Positions 34,735 to 43,064 of a stretch of 64,000 bases of DNA are shown in pieces (position 1 is the first letter of the stretch; every line of letters begins with the position of its first letter). Location: the NCBI GenBank assembly GCA_035480615.1, contig DATIHO010000048.1, forward strand, positions 35,347 to 99,346, written 5' to 3'. The translations under genes and the position numbers were made by a program. The DNA comes from CAIPFQ01 sp035480615. Its GTDB lineage: Bacteria > Chlamydiota > Chlamydiia > Chlamydiales > SM23-39. The notes below the pieces were generated by a model. It searched no databases. It worked only from the letters and a program-made list of their open reading frames with translations, and had not been told where the DNA came from.

Positions 34735-35826
34735 TGAACCTGATGCGTATTGTTGGTTGGCAGGTGGCCCTAGTAGCTGCGCATTATGGGCGGGAAGCTC
34801 TGGCCGTGGCGCATTAGGGCGGGTGGCTGCTGCTGCACAATAGAGCGATATAGAGCGATTTAGAAGCCAATTTGATAATGTGGTTATTATTTTATTGGCA
34901 CTCGGCGTTTCCTCTTCCGATGCCAATAACAACTGTACATTGTATTGATCAACAAGCCGCTGGATGGTTTTTGTGGCTAACCTTGCTACTTTCCAAGTGC
35001 CTAATCCTGTCGCAATACTCGCAGCTATGTGCAAGGGGGCATGGTTTTCGCTTCGCGTAGGCCCGGCAATAAAATAGCAAAACATGGCACCAAAAGACGC
35101 AACGGGTGGTAATTTTGACAAATGATCATCGGAAAATATTTTCTGCGCGAGTTTAATGATTGGATTTTTGCAATAAGAATAAATAACAGAAGAAGCGGCA
35201 ATACCAAGTGAAAAAGTGCCGATCGCAGGGGCATAAGAAGCCATAAATTTTTGAAGCCGTTCGTTTTGAGCAATATAAGCGGGAAATTGGATAAGATCCC
35301 ATCCCAATTGTTTGCCCCAGTCTGTCAGCGTCGCTACCCCAATCATTGTCGCGATGGTGGGAACAGCCATTCGTTCAATATTTTTATTGTTATTAGAAGG
35401 AGAAAGATTGCTGAAGGGAAGCAATGTAAGTGGCGTCTGTTTCTGCGCCAGAATTGTCTGTGTGTTGTACAGCATTTGTCCATACGACGTTCTTATTGTT
35501 GTGTCATGCGTGTTCAGTTGACGTTCAAATTCAACTGCATCTTGATGGATTGTTTGATTGATAATTTTTTGTATATGTTCTTTTTTCTTGAATATTTTTG
35601 TTACTTTGTCAGTAACCTCCTGCATTTTTTTAAATGTCTGTGCAAGAAGTTCCTGGGATGGTATTTCTATTTGATGTGCTCTTTGCGCGAGATCCCAACG
35701 TTGTTCTATACGCAAAGTCGCGTTTATATTGTTGAGCTCCTCGATGACATCGGCCCGTTGCTTAATGGCCTGGCAAAGGGCTGCGTAGTGATAAGCTGAC
35801 ATGCTGGCGGGTTGTGCAATTGCCAT
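34672..35826 (-). CDS. Unrecognised membrane protein with coiled coil (chlamydial, possible inclusion protein)
   Basis: 384 residues; AAGGA 7 bases before ATG. The N-terminal ~130 residues are helical and charged (IEELNNINATLRIEQRWDLA, VTDKVTKIFKKKEHIQKIIN). From about 150 there are three or four hydrophobic segments (VPTIATMIGVATLTDWG, APAIGTFSLGIAASSVIYSY, FGAMFCYFIAG). The tail is Pro/Ala/Asn-rich. Not a family I know. Hydrophobic blocks plus a coiled coil and no signal peptide would fit a secreted membrane-inserting effector, but that is inference. Confidence 0.55.
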   Translation of the reverse strand: MAIAQPASMSAYHYAALCQAIKQRADVIEELNNINATLRIEQRWDLAQRAHQIEIPSQELLAQTFKKMQEVTDKVTKIFKKKEHIQKIINQTIHQDAVEFERQLNTHDTTIRTSYGQMLYNTQTILAQKQTPLTLLPFSNLSPSNNNKNIERMAVPTIATMIGVATLTDWGKQLGWDLIQFPAYIAQNERLQKFMASYAPAIGTFSLGIAASSVIYSYCKNPIIKLAQKIFSDDHLSKLPPVASFGAMFCYFIAGPTRSENHAPLHIAASIATGLGTWKVARLATKTIQRLVDQYNVQLLLASEEETPSANKIITTLSNWLLNRSISLYCAAAATRPNAPRPELPAHNAQLLGPPANQQYASGSLLRRRPILSPNPSGQAGHSI

Positions 35827-35931
35827 AAATAATTCCTTTTTAGAAGTAGTTTACAGGAAAGTACTTATTGAATCAATGGAAATTAATTATAGCAAGTGCT
35901 CATAAACTTGATATCACGAGCACTTGCGAAT

Positions 35932-36231
35932 TTAATGTTTAATACAACGAACAGTAAGGCGTGATTTTGTGCGAGCGGCTTTTCGAGGTTTTAAAATGCC
36001 CCGTTTTACGCCCTTGTCGACAATGCTGTAAATTTTTTTGAGCTGCTCGGTAATTTGAGTGGTTTCCGCCGGTTTGGCAAGGGCGGTTTCAAGAGAACGG
36101 ATGGCGGTATGCACAGAGGAGCGGAAGGAGCGATTGGCAAGTCTTTTTTTTTCGCTTTGCAAGTTTCTTTTGAGTGCTGATGGGCGTTTTTGTTTCTGTT
36201 CTTTCTTTTTGTCTGTTTTTGTGTCTGCCAT
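35932..36231 (-). CDS. rpsT: Small ribosomal subunit protein bS20
   Basis: 99 residues, binds the 5' domain of 16S rRNA. Typical pattern: very basic N-terminus, SALKRNLQSEKKRLANRSFR, SVHTAIRSLETALAKP, and the C-terminal VDKGVKRGILKPRKAARTKS. AAAGGA precedes the ATG. Slightly longer than the E. coli protein through a Lys/Gln-rich N-terminal extension. Lies near rpoD, as I recall for C. trachomatis. Confidence 0.92.
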   Translation of the reverse strand: MADTKTDKKKEQKQKRPSALKRNLQSEKKRLANRSFRSSVHTAIRSLETALAKPAETTQITEQLKKIYSIVDKGVKRGILKPRKAARTKSRLTVRCIKH

Positions 36232-36297
36232 ATGTCCTTTCCTGCAATTTAAATGACAATACTATAATCTCTTTCGTATAATTTCGTAAAGAAGATC

Positions 36298-36735
36298 ATG
36301 CGGCGCCAAAACATATTTTTTATCTTGCTCCTCCTTTCAGGAGGTCTTATTGCAGGATATTTTTCTTTAAAATCCGCAAGCAGCTGTTTCGATTTTTTTA
36401 CTTTTAAACAGAGTGCTCCCGCCCGTATTTTGAAATGGGAGATCAATGAGGTGAAAGGGAAATTTCCGATTCAAGCATCCTATGTGTTTGAATTCGGGGG
36501 AAAAATGTGGCATGGAAAGGCTCGTCTGTCCAAGCCATGGCATCTCAATGAAGCTGCCGCGAGAGCCTTTCTTCAGAAAATTGCAAAACGGGAGTGGGTG
36601 GTCTGGTTCAATCCGGATCATCCTCAAAAATCTGGCTTGGAAAAATTGTTCCCAACAGGACTTCTTGTTCGAACGTTCATTTGTTATGCCGTTCTCGTGT
36701 ACTTCACCTTCCTATTTATCCGTTTTTCGAATTAA
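36298..36735 (+). CDS. Two-helix membrane protein (DUF3592-like)
   Basis: 145 residues with an N-terminal helix (IFFILLLLSGGLIAGYFSL) and a C-terminal one (LLVRTFICYAVLVYFTFLFI). The domain between them is extracytoplasmic and beta-rich (QASYVFEFGGKMWHGKARLS, WVVWFNPDHPQKSGLEK), as in DUF3592. Function unknown. Occupies the place of CT616 between rpsT and rpoD; whether it is the orthologue cannot be judged here. Confidence 0.6.
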   Translation: MRRQNIFFILLLLSGGLIAGYFSLKSASSCFDFFTFKQSAPARILKWEINEVKGKFPIQASYVFEFGGKMWHGKARLSKPWHLNEAAARAFLQKIAKREWVVWFNPDHPQKSGLEKLFPTGLLVRTFICYAVLVYFTFLFIRFSN

Positions 36736-37569
36736 CCATTCGAGAAGCTGAAAATAGGGACGGGCTATCAATTGATTAAAAAATTCTTTAAATGTACCCT
36801 TCGAAGAATAACAGGCGTAGAGCTCGATTTCCCATGTTTTCCATCGTTTGAAAACAAGAACTATGAAGGGCCGAGTTGCCGATAAAACTGTTTTATGCAG
36901 CACATCCCCCTGAAAATAGTACGTTTCAATTGCGAGTCGCTTTTCGATTTGCTCAGGCAGATTGGCCGGCCATTCAAGAAGTGGTTTTAGAATCGGTTTT
37001 GAAAGATCGACTTTTAGGGGGCGTCCCTTTTTAAGCCGCTTTTTTTCGATGATAATTTCCATCTGGTCATAAAAAAAAGAGCCGAGCCGCCGAAAAGTGA
37101 AATAATAACAGGTGTGGGCGCGGAGAAACTCTTCCGCTGCACGAAGATGCTTTCGATTAAAGATCCTGTCGTCCAACAGCCACACAACCCTAAGCCCGAT
37201 TTTGGCATAGTCTGTGATCCGTTTTTTCGCCTCGTCGATCTCAATGAGTGAGCATTGGATTTCAAAAACGATGCTTTCTTTTTCCCAAAGCAAATCGGCA
37301 ATGCGATGAATGGCAAGAAAAGGGCGCTCGATCCGGACCGTTTTTTCCGATAGGATTTTTTGAAGCTGGAGCTGCACGATCAAGTGGTCTTCGCTTTTAC
37401 TATACAGGCGGCATTGGAATGATTTTTGAAGATGATAGAAATGGGGAACCCGATTTCTGCCCCGTCGAACTTTTACGGGAGCTCTGCATTCCAGGCAACG
37501 ATAAGAGCCTTTGGCGGTTGCGTTCGCGGCAAAAATGTAGCTCTCTTCGTCAGATGCATAAAGAGCCAT
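36712..37569 (-). CDS. Competence protein CoiA-like
   Basis: 285 residues. The N-terminal zinc-finger-like part has GSYRCLECRAPVKVRRGRNR followed by HFYHLQ, as in CoiA. The nuclease-like core reads RIADLLWEKESIVFEIQCSL (D...ExQ), then DEAKKRITDYAKIGLRVVWL. CoiA acts with RecA during natural transformation in Gram-positives. Its presence beside a full recombination set suggests DNA uptake or processing. 24-base convergent overlap with the previous gene. Confidence 0.75.
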   Translation of the reverse strand: MALYASDEESYIFAANATAKGSYRCLECRAPVKVRRGRNRVPHFYHLQKSFQCRLYSKSEDHLIVQLQLQKILSEKTVRIERPFLAIHRIADLLWEKESIVFEIQCSLIEIDEAKKRITDYAKIGLRVVWLLDDRIFNRKHLRAAEEFLRAHTCYYFTFRRLGSFFYDQMEIIIEKKRLKKGRPLKVDLSKPILKPLLEWPANLPEQIEKRLAIETYYFQGDVLHKTVLSATRPFIVLVFKRWKTWEIELYACYSSKGTFKEFFNQLIARPYFQLLEWLIRKTDK

Positions 37570-37693
37570 GTCGCCACAGAAACTTTTGGTTGATAGTCTT
37601 TGATAGCAATGAATCTCTAGGGTTGCAATTAATCTCTAGAGGTATATGATATTGACAGAAGGGATCTTTAAATTCCAGAATATTTTAGAAATC

Positions 37694-39352
37694 ATGAGCG
37701 CCAATACTACTTTCAGCAACCCTCAGCACCAACAAAAAATTGAAGAATTGGTGGGCATTGCCAAGGAGCAAGGGTATCTCACTTATGAGGAAATTAACGA
37801 AATCCTCCCAATGACTTTTGATTCTCCCGAGCAGATCGATCAAGTGTTGATCTATTTGAGCGGGATGGATATTCAAGTGCTCAATCAATCCGAAGTGGAG
37901 AGGCAAAAAGAGCGGAAAAAAGAAACCAAGGAACTGGAAGGGCTGCCAAAACGTACCGAAGGCACCTCTGATGATCCGGTCCGCATGTATCTCAAGGAAA
38001 TGGGATCGGTTCCGCTTCTTACTCGTGAAGAAGAAGTGGAGATTTCAAAACGGATTGAAAAGGCTCAGATTCAAATTGAAAAAATTATTATGCGCTTCCG
38101 CTATTCAATTCGAGAAGCGATTTCCATCTCTTTCCATTTGATCAGCGGAAAAGAGCGTTTCGACAAAATTGTCGCGGAAAAGGAAGTTTCCGATAAATCC
38201 CTTTTTCTGAATCTTTTGCCGAAACTCTGCGATCTCATGAGAACGGAAGACCAGCTTCTGGAGAATATGCTCACACAAAGCAAAGATCCGGATCTGAAAA
38301 AAGAGCAAAGAACGGAGCTGCTCGAAAATCTTGAAAAATGCCGTATTCGATCCCAAGCCTATCTGCGCCGTTTTTGCTGCCGGCATAATGTCATTGAGGA
38401 TTTTGGCGAAGTCATCTTGACTGCCTATGACCGGTTTTTGCAATTGGAGAAAGAAATACAGGAACTGACTCCCCGTGCAGAAAAAAACAAGTTTGCTGCC
38501 GGGAAACTGGCTGCCGCAAAGCGAAAACTCTATAAACGGGAGCTTGCCGCGGGGCGCAGCCTGGAGGAGTTTAAAAAAGATGTCCGAATGCTTCAGCGCT
38601 GGATGGATAAGAGCCAGGAAGCAAAGCGGGAAATGGTCGAATCGAATCTGCGGCTTGTCATCTCTATTGCAAAAAAATATACCAATCGCGGCCTCTCCTT
38701 TCTAGACCTCATTCAGGAAGGCAATATGGGTCTTATGAAAGCGGTCGAAAAATTCGAGTATCGGCGAGGATACAAGTTTTCTACTTACGCGACCTGGTGG
38801 ATTCGTCAAGCAGTCACTCGTGCGATTGCAGATCAGGCCCGAACGATCCGCATCCCCGTCCATATGATCGAAACGATCAATAAAGTGTTGCGGGGAGCCA
38901 AAAAATTGATGATGGAAACCGGCCGCGAACCAACGCCTGAAGAGCTGGCTCATGAGCTGGGACTCACTCCGGAGCGTGTCCGGGAAATCTACAAGATTGC
39001 GCAGCACCCCATCTCTCTTCAGGCTGAAGTCGGCGATGGAGGGGAAAGTCAATTTGGAGATTTTCTTGAAGACACGGCTATTGAATCTCCTGCAGAGGCG
39101 ACCGGGTATGCTATTTTAAAAGACAAGATGAATGAGGTTTTGGCGACCTTGACAGAACGGGAAAGGACCGTTTTGATCGAGCGTTTCGGCCTGTTGGACG
39201 GAAAGCCAAAAACTTTAGAAGAGGTGGGAGTTCGATTCAAAGTGACTCGCGAGCGGGTGCGGCAAATTGAAGCTAAGGCTCTTCGCAAAATGCGCCATCC
39301 AACAAGGGCTAAACAGCTGCAAGCTTTTCTCGATCTCCTCGAAGGTGAGTAA
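37694..39352 (+). CDS. rpoD: Primary sigma factor (sigma-66)
   Basis: Housekeeping sigma factor, 552 residues from ATG 37694; an in-frame ATG at 37646 has AGAGG just upstream and cannot be excluded. Region 1.1-like start KIEELVGIAKEQGYLTYEEI, region 1.2 DPVRMYLKEMGSVPLLTREE, region 2 SNLRLVISIAKKYTNRGLSF and KFSTYATWWIRQAVTRAIAD, region 3 PVHMIETINKVLRGAKKLMM, region 4 LEEVGVRFKVTRERVRQIEA. It closely follows the chlamydial sigma66 sequence I remember, including the linker KKDVRMLQRWMDKSQEAKRE. Confidence 0.96.
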   Translation: MSANTTFSNPQHQQKIEELVGIAKEQGYLTYEEINEILPMTFDSPEQIDQVLIYLSGMDIQVLNQSEVERQKERKKETKELEGLPKRTEGTSDDPVRMYLKEMGSVPLLTREEEVEISKRIEKAQIQIEKIIMRFRYSIREAISISFHLISGKERFDKIVAEKEVSDKSLFLNLLPKLCDLMRTEDQLLENMLTQSKDPDLKKEQRTELLENLEKCRIRSQAYLRRFCCRHNVIEDFGEVILTAYDRFLQLEKEIQELTPRAEKNKFAAGKLAAAKRKLYKRELAAGRSLEEFKKDVRMLQRWMDKSQEAKREMVESNLRLVISIAKKYTNRGLSFLDLIQEGNMGLMKAVEKFEYRRGYKFSTYATWWIRQAVTRAIADQARTIRIPVHMIETINKVLRGAKKLMMETGREPTPEELAHELGLTPERVREIYKIAQHPISLQAEVGDGGESQFGDFLEDTAIESPAEATGYAILKDKMNEVLATLTERERTVLIERFGLLDGKPKTLEEVGVRFKVTRERVRQIEAKALRKMRHPTRAKQLQAFLDLLEGE

Positions 39353-39367
39353 CAAGGATTTTGTGAC

Positions 39368-39664
39368 ATGAACAAAAAACAATGGATTGGAGCTGCTTTA
39401 ATCGCATTGGGTATTTTTGCCCTGATTCTTTCTCATTCGATTCGAGGACGGGTAGCCGGAGAAATGGGCGAGGTCAATTTTATTACAAGCCCTCTTTCTA
39501 AAACTGGAGCGCCCGGAAATATAGTAAGCAACCTGGTTTCAGAAAGAGCCGGCGGGGAAGCCGAGCAATATCTAAAAAAAGCCGAATTTCTTATGGTAGG
39601 AGGAGTGATTCTCATCATCATGGGAGGTTGTTTGATTTTCTTGTATAAGAAGAAAAAAAGATAA
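39368..39664 (+). CDS. Small membrane protein (DUF3185-like)
   Basis: 98 residues with two membrane helices (IGAALIALGIFALILSHSI and FLMVGGVILIIMGGCLIFLY) joined by an exposed loop. Fifteen bases after rpoD, so possibly co-transcribed. Function unknown. Confidence 0.65.
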   Translation: MNKKQWIGAALIALGIFALILSHSIRGRVAGEMGEVNFITSPLSKTGAPGNIVSNLVSERAGGEAEQYLKKAEFLMVGGVILIIMGGCLIFLYKKKKR

Positions 39665-39669
39665 CTGTA

Positions 39670-39742
39670 TGGAGCGTAACGGAGTCGAACCGTTGGCCTC
39701 AACAATGCCATTGTTGCGCTCTACCAACTGAGCTAACGCCCC
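39670..39742 (-). tRNA. tRNA-Ala (GGC)
   Basis: 73 bases on the minus strand. The acceptor stem GGGGCGT pairs with ACGCTCC (one G-U). D-arm AGCTCAGTTGGTAGAGC, anticodon stem CAACA/TGTTG around loop ATGGCAT giving anticodon GGC, and T-arm GGTTCGACTCC. The 3' CCA is not encoded. Reads codon GCC. Confidence 0.95.
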
Positions 39743-39806
39743 TTCTCTTAATTCTTAGAGTAGTTTAGACTGTTGAATTTTAAATATGGGCCTATTTTAA
39801 ATCAAA

Positions 39807-40994
39807 ATGTTTTTTCATGAAATATTAGAAGCTCAACCCGATCCAATTTTCGGACGCAACGAAGCATTCCAAGCGGATGTTCGCCCGGATAAAATCAATT
39901 TAACGATTGGAATTTATAAGGATGAACATCTGCGCGCCGCTTTGATTCCCTCCGTAAAAAAAATGAAAGAGCAGATCTTGCATCAGGATCTTTTGGCGGA
40001 CTATCTTCCATTAAGCGGTTTGCCTGATTTTGTAGAACAAATTGGAATGTTGGTTTTCGGGGAAAAAAGATGGCAAGCAAATCATCATCGTGTTTTCGCC
40101 GCGCAAAGCTTGGGAGGAACTGGAGCGCTTCAGGTTGGCGCGCAATTTTTATCCGAATCAGTAGGAAAAACAGTAGCCGTGCCTCAGCTAACATGGCCGA
40201 ATCATCGATCTATTTTTGAAAGGGCCGGCTGTCTTGTTGAGACCTTTCCTTACTATAGCCGAAAAACTCGTGGAATCGATATGGAGGCCTTGTGCTCTTC
40301 TTTGAGAGAGATGCGCGAGAAAACGATCGTCATTTTACACTCCGTGTGCCATAACCCAACTGGATGCGATCCATCTTTAGATCAATGGAAAGAGCTATCG
40401 CAAGTAATGTTAAAGAGAAAATTGCTCCCTTTTTTTGATTTTGCCTATCAAGGGTTTGGCGATGGCATAGAAAAAGACAGAAAAGCCATAGAAATCTTTA
40501 TGGACGATGGCCACGAAATGTTGATTGCTTATTCCTGTTCCAAGAATTTTAGTATGTATTGCCAACGGGTAGGAGCTCTTTTCATTGTCGATGAAAATGC
40601 GGCGGTCAAGCTGAGAGTAGGATCGCATATTAAGAAAACCATCCGATCCCTTTACTCAAATCCTCCTGCTCATGGAGCCCGTATTGTCAGCGCGCTTTTA
40701 CAGGATGCGGATTTAAAAAAAGAATGGGAACAAGATTTATCCAGAATGCGGGATCGGATCTCTTTAGTGAAGGAGAGCATCATCCGGAAGTTGTCGGCAA
40801 AAATGGATTGCGAGTTCTTGCGCCATCGAAAAGGAATGTTTCTCTTGATCGATCTGGATAAACATCAGATTCAGAAATTAATTGATGAATTTGGTATTTA
40901 TTTACTCGACAATGGTAGAATTTCATTAACTGGATTGAATGAAAAAAATATCGATCAGGTAGTCAACGGCCTATTTTCCGTATGCCAAAAGTGA
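39807..40994 (+). CDS. tyrB: Aspartate/aromatic aminotransferase (class I)
   Basis: PLP-dependent transaminase of 395 residues in the AspC/TyrB subgroup. Opening MFFHEILEAQPDPIFGRNEA, VGIYKD-type segment LTIGIYKDEHL, ILHSVCHNPTGCDPSLDQW, PLP lysine in YSCSKNFSMYCQRVGAL, and SNPPAHGARIV. The order tyrB then MreC-like gene agrees with CT637-CT638 as I remember them. Five bases separate it from the next start, so an operon is likely. Confidence 0.9.
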   Translation: MFFHEILEAQPDPIFGRNEAFQADVRPDKINLTIGIYKDEHLRAALIPSVKKMKEQILHQDLLADYLPLSGLPDFVEQIGMLVFGEKRWQANHHRVFAAQSLGGTGALQVGAQFLSESVGKTVAVPQLTWPNHRSIFERAGCLVETFPYYSRKTRGIDMEALCSSLREMREKTIVILHSVCHNPTGCDPSLDQWKELSQVMLKRKLLPFFDFAYQGFGDGIEKDRKAIEIFMDDGHEMLIAYSCSKNFSMYCQRVGALFIVDENAAVKLRVGSHIKKTIRSLYSNPPAHGARIVSALLQDADLKKEWEQDLSRMRDRISLVKESIIRKLSAKMDCEFLRHRKGMFLLIDLDKHQIQKLIDEFGIYLLDNGRISLTGLNEKNIDQVVNGLFSVCQK

Positions 40995-40998
40995 TTCA

Positions 40999-42042
40999 AT
41001 GAATCAAATGCTGCCTTGCTTTTTTTTGGGGCTATTTCTTTTAGGCTGGACCAGTTTGTCGTATCAGGCATCAGACCGGGTAAGATCGCTCGCCGTTCAT
41101 GTTTTTTCGCCCGCCTGGCTTTGCGCAGATGCAATCAAAGAGCGCTTTGTCCATCGCTCAGTCGAGTTGAATGATCCCATCGAGCTGTCTCTTCTGAAAC
41201 TCGAAAATCAAAGGCTGAAAAATCAAATCGAATGGGTCAGGGAATGGGCATTGTATCATATTCAATGTGGGCATGAAGAAAAGAGGCCGGAGCTTTCGGA
41301 ATTAAAGGAGCAGGCAATACCGGCAATTGTGATTTATAGAGATCCGGTTTCTTGGGGCAGCAGTCTATGGATTGGAGTAGGAGAAGAGGAAAATGAGAAG
41401 CTGCAGCGCCTGATTGTCAGTAGAAACAGCCCTGTTGTCATTGGCAACTCTTTAATCGGGGTGATCGATTATGTGGGCAAGCGACAATCTAGAGTGCGTC
41501 TGATCACTGATTCGAGCCTGACGCCCGCTGTTCGCGTATTGCGGCAAGAATATCCGGCAGCGCTGATTGCTTGCATTGACGCTTTGTCCGACAAAATGAA
41601 GGATTGGGACGATTTATTCGAAGTTGTGAGTCAATTGCAAAAGATTAAAGAAACATTCAAGAGCGCTTCCAAGGAAATCTATTTGGCTAAAGGCGAGCTT
41701 CGAGGTGCAGGAGCTCCGTTTTGGCGATCTAAAGATCTAATTTTGAAAGGGAGCGGATTCAATTACGACTACCCGGATGCTGAAGGACCTTCGCGGGATT
41801 TGCGTTCGGGCAAGGTGTTCAAAGGACCGGATCCATCTACTCCTTTAATTGTAGAAGGAGACCTTTTAGTGACTTCGGGACTCGATGGTGTTTTTCCAAA
41901 AGGCTTGTCGGTTGGGATCGCAACGATTGTCTCTCCTTTACAGGAAGGGAGCTTTTCGTATGAAATTGAAGCGCGCCCCACTGCATGCTGTTTGAATGAT
42001 TTGAAAATCGTTTTTGTACTCCCTCCTGTAAGCGGGGAATAG
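40999..42042 (+). CDS. mreC: Rod-shape protein MreC-like
   Basis: 347 residues with an N-terminal signal anchor (MLPCFFLGLFLLGWTSLSYQ) and a coiled-coil segment (LSLLKLENQRLKNQIEWVRE). Then the MreC beta-domain: VVIGNSLIGVIDYVGKRQSR, VRLITDSSLTPAVRV and GDLLVTSGLDGVFPKGLSVG. Periplasmic scaffold for cell-wall synthesis, important in Chlamydiae for division. An insertion of about 70 residues lies between the two beta parts. Its 3' 274 bases overlap the convergent TagB-like gene. Confidence 0.8.
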   Translation: MNQMLPCFFLGLFLLGWTSLSYQASDRVRSLAVHVFSPAWLCADAIKERFVHRSVELNDPIELSLLKLENQRLKNQIEWVREWALYHIQCGHEEKRPELSELKEQAIPAIVIYRDPVSWGSSLWIGVGEEENEKLQRLIVSRNSPVVIGNSLIGVIDYVGKRQSRVRLITDSSLTPAVRVLRQEYPAALIACIDALSDKMKDWDDLFEVVSQLQKIKETFKSASKEIYLAKGELRGAGAPFWRSKDLILKGSGFNYDYPDAEGPSRDLRSGKVFKGPDPSTPLIVEGDLLVTSGLDGVFPKGLSVGIATIVSPLQEGSFSYEIEARPTACCLNDLKIVFVLPPVSGE

Positions 42043-42974
42043 GTATTAAATGTGTAAGCGTACATTTGCGATTGGATCTTTTTTCTATCTGCCGGCTCCT
42101 TAAGAAAGATCGATGGTATCGCACCCGGGCTGATTTCAGTCCCGCAGCGATATAAGAATTGAGATTGCCGGCCGGTTTTCAGGAAATACATAGGACGGTT
42201 CCAATAAAGAAAATCATAGCCGATCGAAGACATATCCCCAATGTATGCATCGCAAATATTCAATAGGGGGTAGATGGGAGGAAGCTCGGGAAGAAAGAAA
42301 ATATTTGAACGGCTTGCGTACTCACCTGTTAAACGCTCGATTTCAGGAGCTGATTGACACCGGGTATTCGGGTGAATCTTAATCATCAAATTGCAATCAG
42401 GCGGCAGGTTTTCGGCGAGAATCGGAAACATTTCCCAAAAACATCCATTGCCTTCGCTATCATTCCAGGTAGGGGCGTACAAATAGGTCTTTTGCACCTG
42501 AGTTTTGGAGATGATTTTTTCCAGGATCTTTTTGTAGAATTGCGCATGCTGCATCCAATAAAAGAGGCGAAAGTTCCCAATGCGGATGATTTTGGGATGC
42601 ACATTTTTTTGATGCATGAAATCGATCATTTTTTGACCATATACGAGGGCGATTTCGTTTTTTAACGATTCAAAAATGGGAAGCTTCCATCCTTTGTCGG
42701 AGTTTCCATGAGGAAGCCAAAGAAACGTGGTTGAATGTTTCGGTGCAAAGATAGATTGGAGGAGTCTTTTGCTATTGCATGAAACGATAAGAGGCGGCAG
42801 CGTTACATCCCAACGGTTGATCTCGATGATTTTCAAAGACGGGTAGTAAAGGCGCGCCAGGTCGGCCACTTCTGGTTCGCAAATGATGAGAGGCCAGTTG
42901 TGCAGAGCGCAAAAAGGGGCCAAATGGTCGAGATAATGAGAAGAATCGTCGAAAATCAATCCAGCTTTGTCCAT
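41769..42974 (-). CDS. CDP-glycerol glycerophosphotransferase-like (TagB family)
   Basis: 401 residues from ATG 42974; the frame continues upstream only through a family C repeat. Family segments: LWLPHGNSDKGWKLPIFESL, YLYAPTWNDSEGNGCFWEMF, LMIKIHPNTRCQSAPEIERL, YIGDMSSIGYDFLYWNRPMY and LKEPADRKKIQSQMYAYTFN. Such enzymes transfer glycerol- or ribitol-phosphate onto a lipid or polysaccharide. In a wall-poor Gram-negative it might decorate an envelope glycan (inference). The last ~90 codons lie antisense to the conserved end of mreC and are not domain-like. Confidence 0.75.
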   Translation of the reverse strand: MDKAGLIFDDSSHYLDHLAPFCALHNWPLIICEPEVADLARLYYPSLKIIEINRWDVTLPPLIVSCNSKRLLQSIFAPKHSTTFLWLPHGNSDKGWKLPIFESLKNEIALVYGQKMIDFMHQKNVHPKIIRIGNFRLFYWMQHAQFYKKILEKIISKTQVQKTYLYAPTWNDSEGNGCFWEMFPILAENLPPDCNLMIKIHPNTRCQSAPEIERLTGEYASRSNIFFLPELPPIYPLLNICDAYIGDMSSIGYDFLYWNRPMYFLKTGRQSQFLYRCGTEISPGAIPSIFLKEPADRKKIQSQMYAYTFNTYSPLTGGSTKTIFKSFKQHAVGRASISYEKLPSCKGETIVAIPTDKPFGKTPSSPEVTKRSPSTIKGVDGSGPLNTLPERKSREGPSASG

Positions 42975-42989
42975 AATGAACTCTATTAA

Positions 42990-43053
42990 CTCGGGCTTTG
43001 TGCAATTTTGCGATCCACTCGCTGACGCTCGTTGATCGTAAGATTGCACAAAA
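42990..43053. repeat. Family C palindromic repeat, copy 2
   Basis: Near-identical to 21966-22026. Arms TTGTGCAATTTTGCGATC and GATCGTAAGATTGCACAA, loop about 18 bases. Sits between the divergent TagB-like and mutY starts. Its right edge runs directly into 15 bases identical to the right end of the family B element (43049-43063). Confidence 0.85.
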
Positions 43054-43064
43054 CTCAGGTTATT

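Noticed and set aside
37570..37693. Second tRNA or regulatory RNA before rpoD
   Set aside because: The short direct repeat AATCTCTAG occurs twice, but no cloverleaf or stable stem could be drawn.
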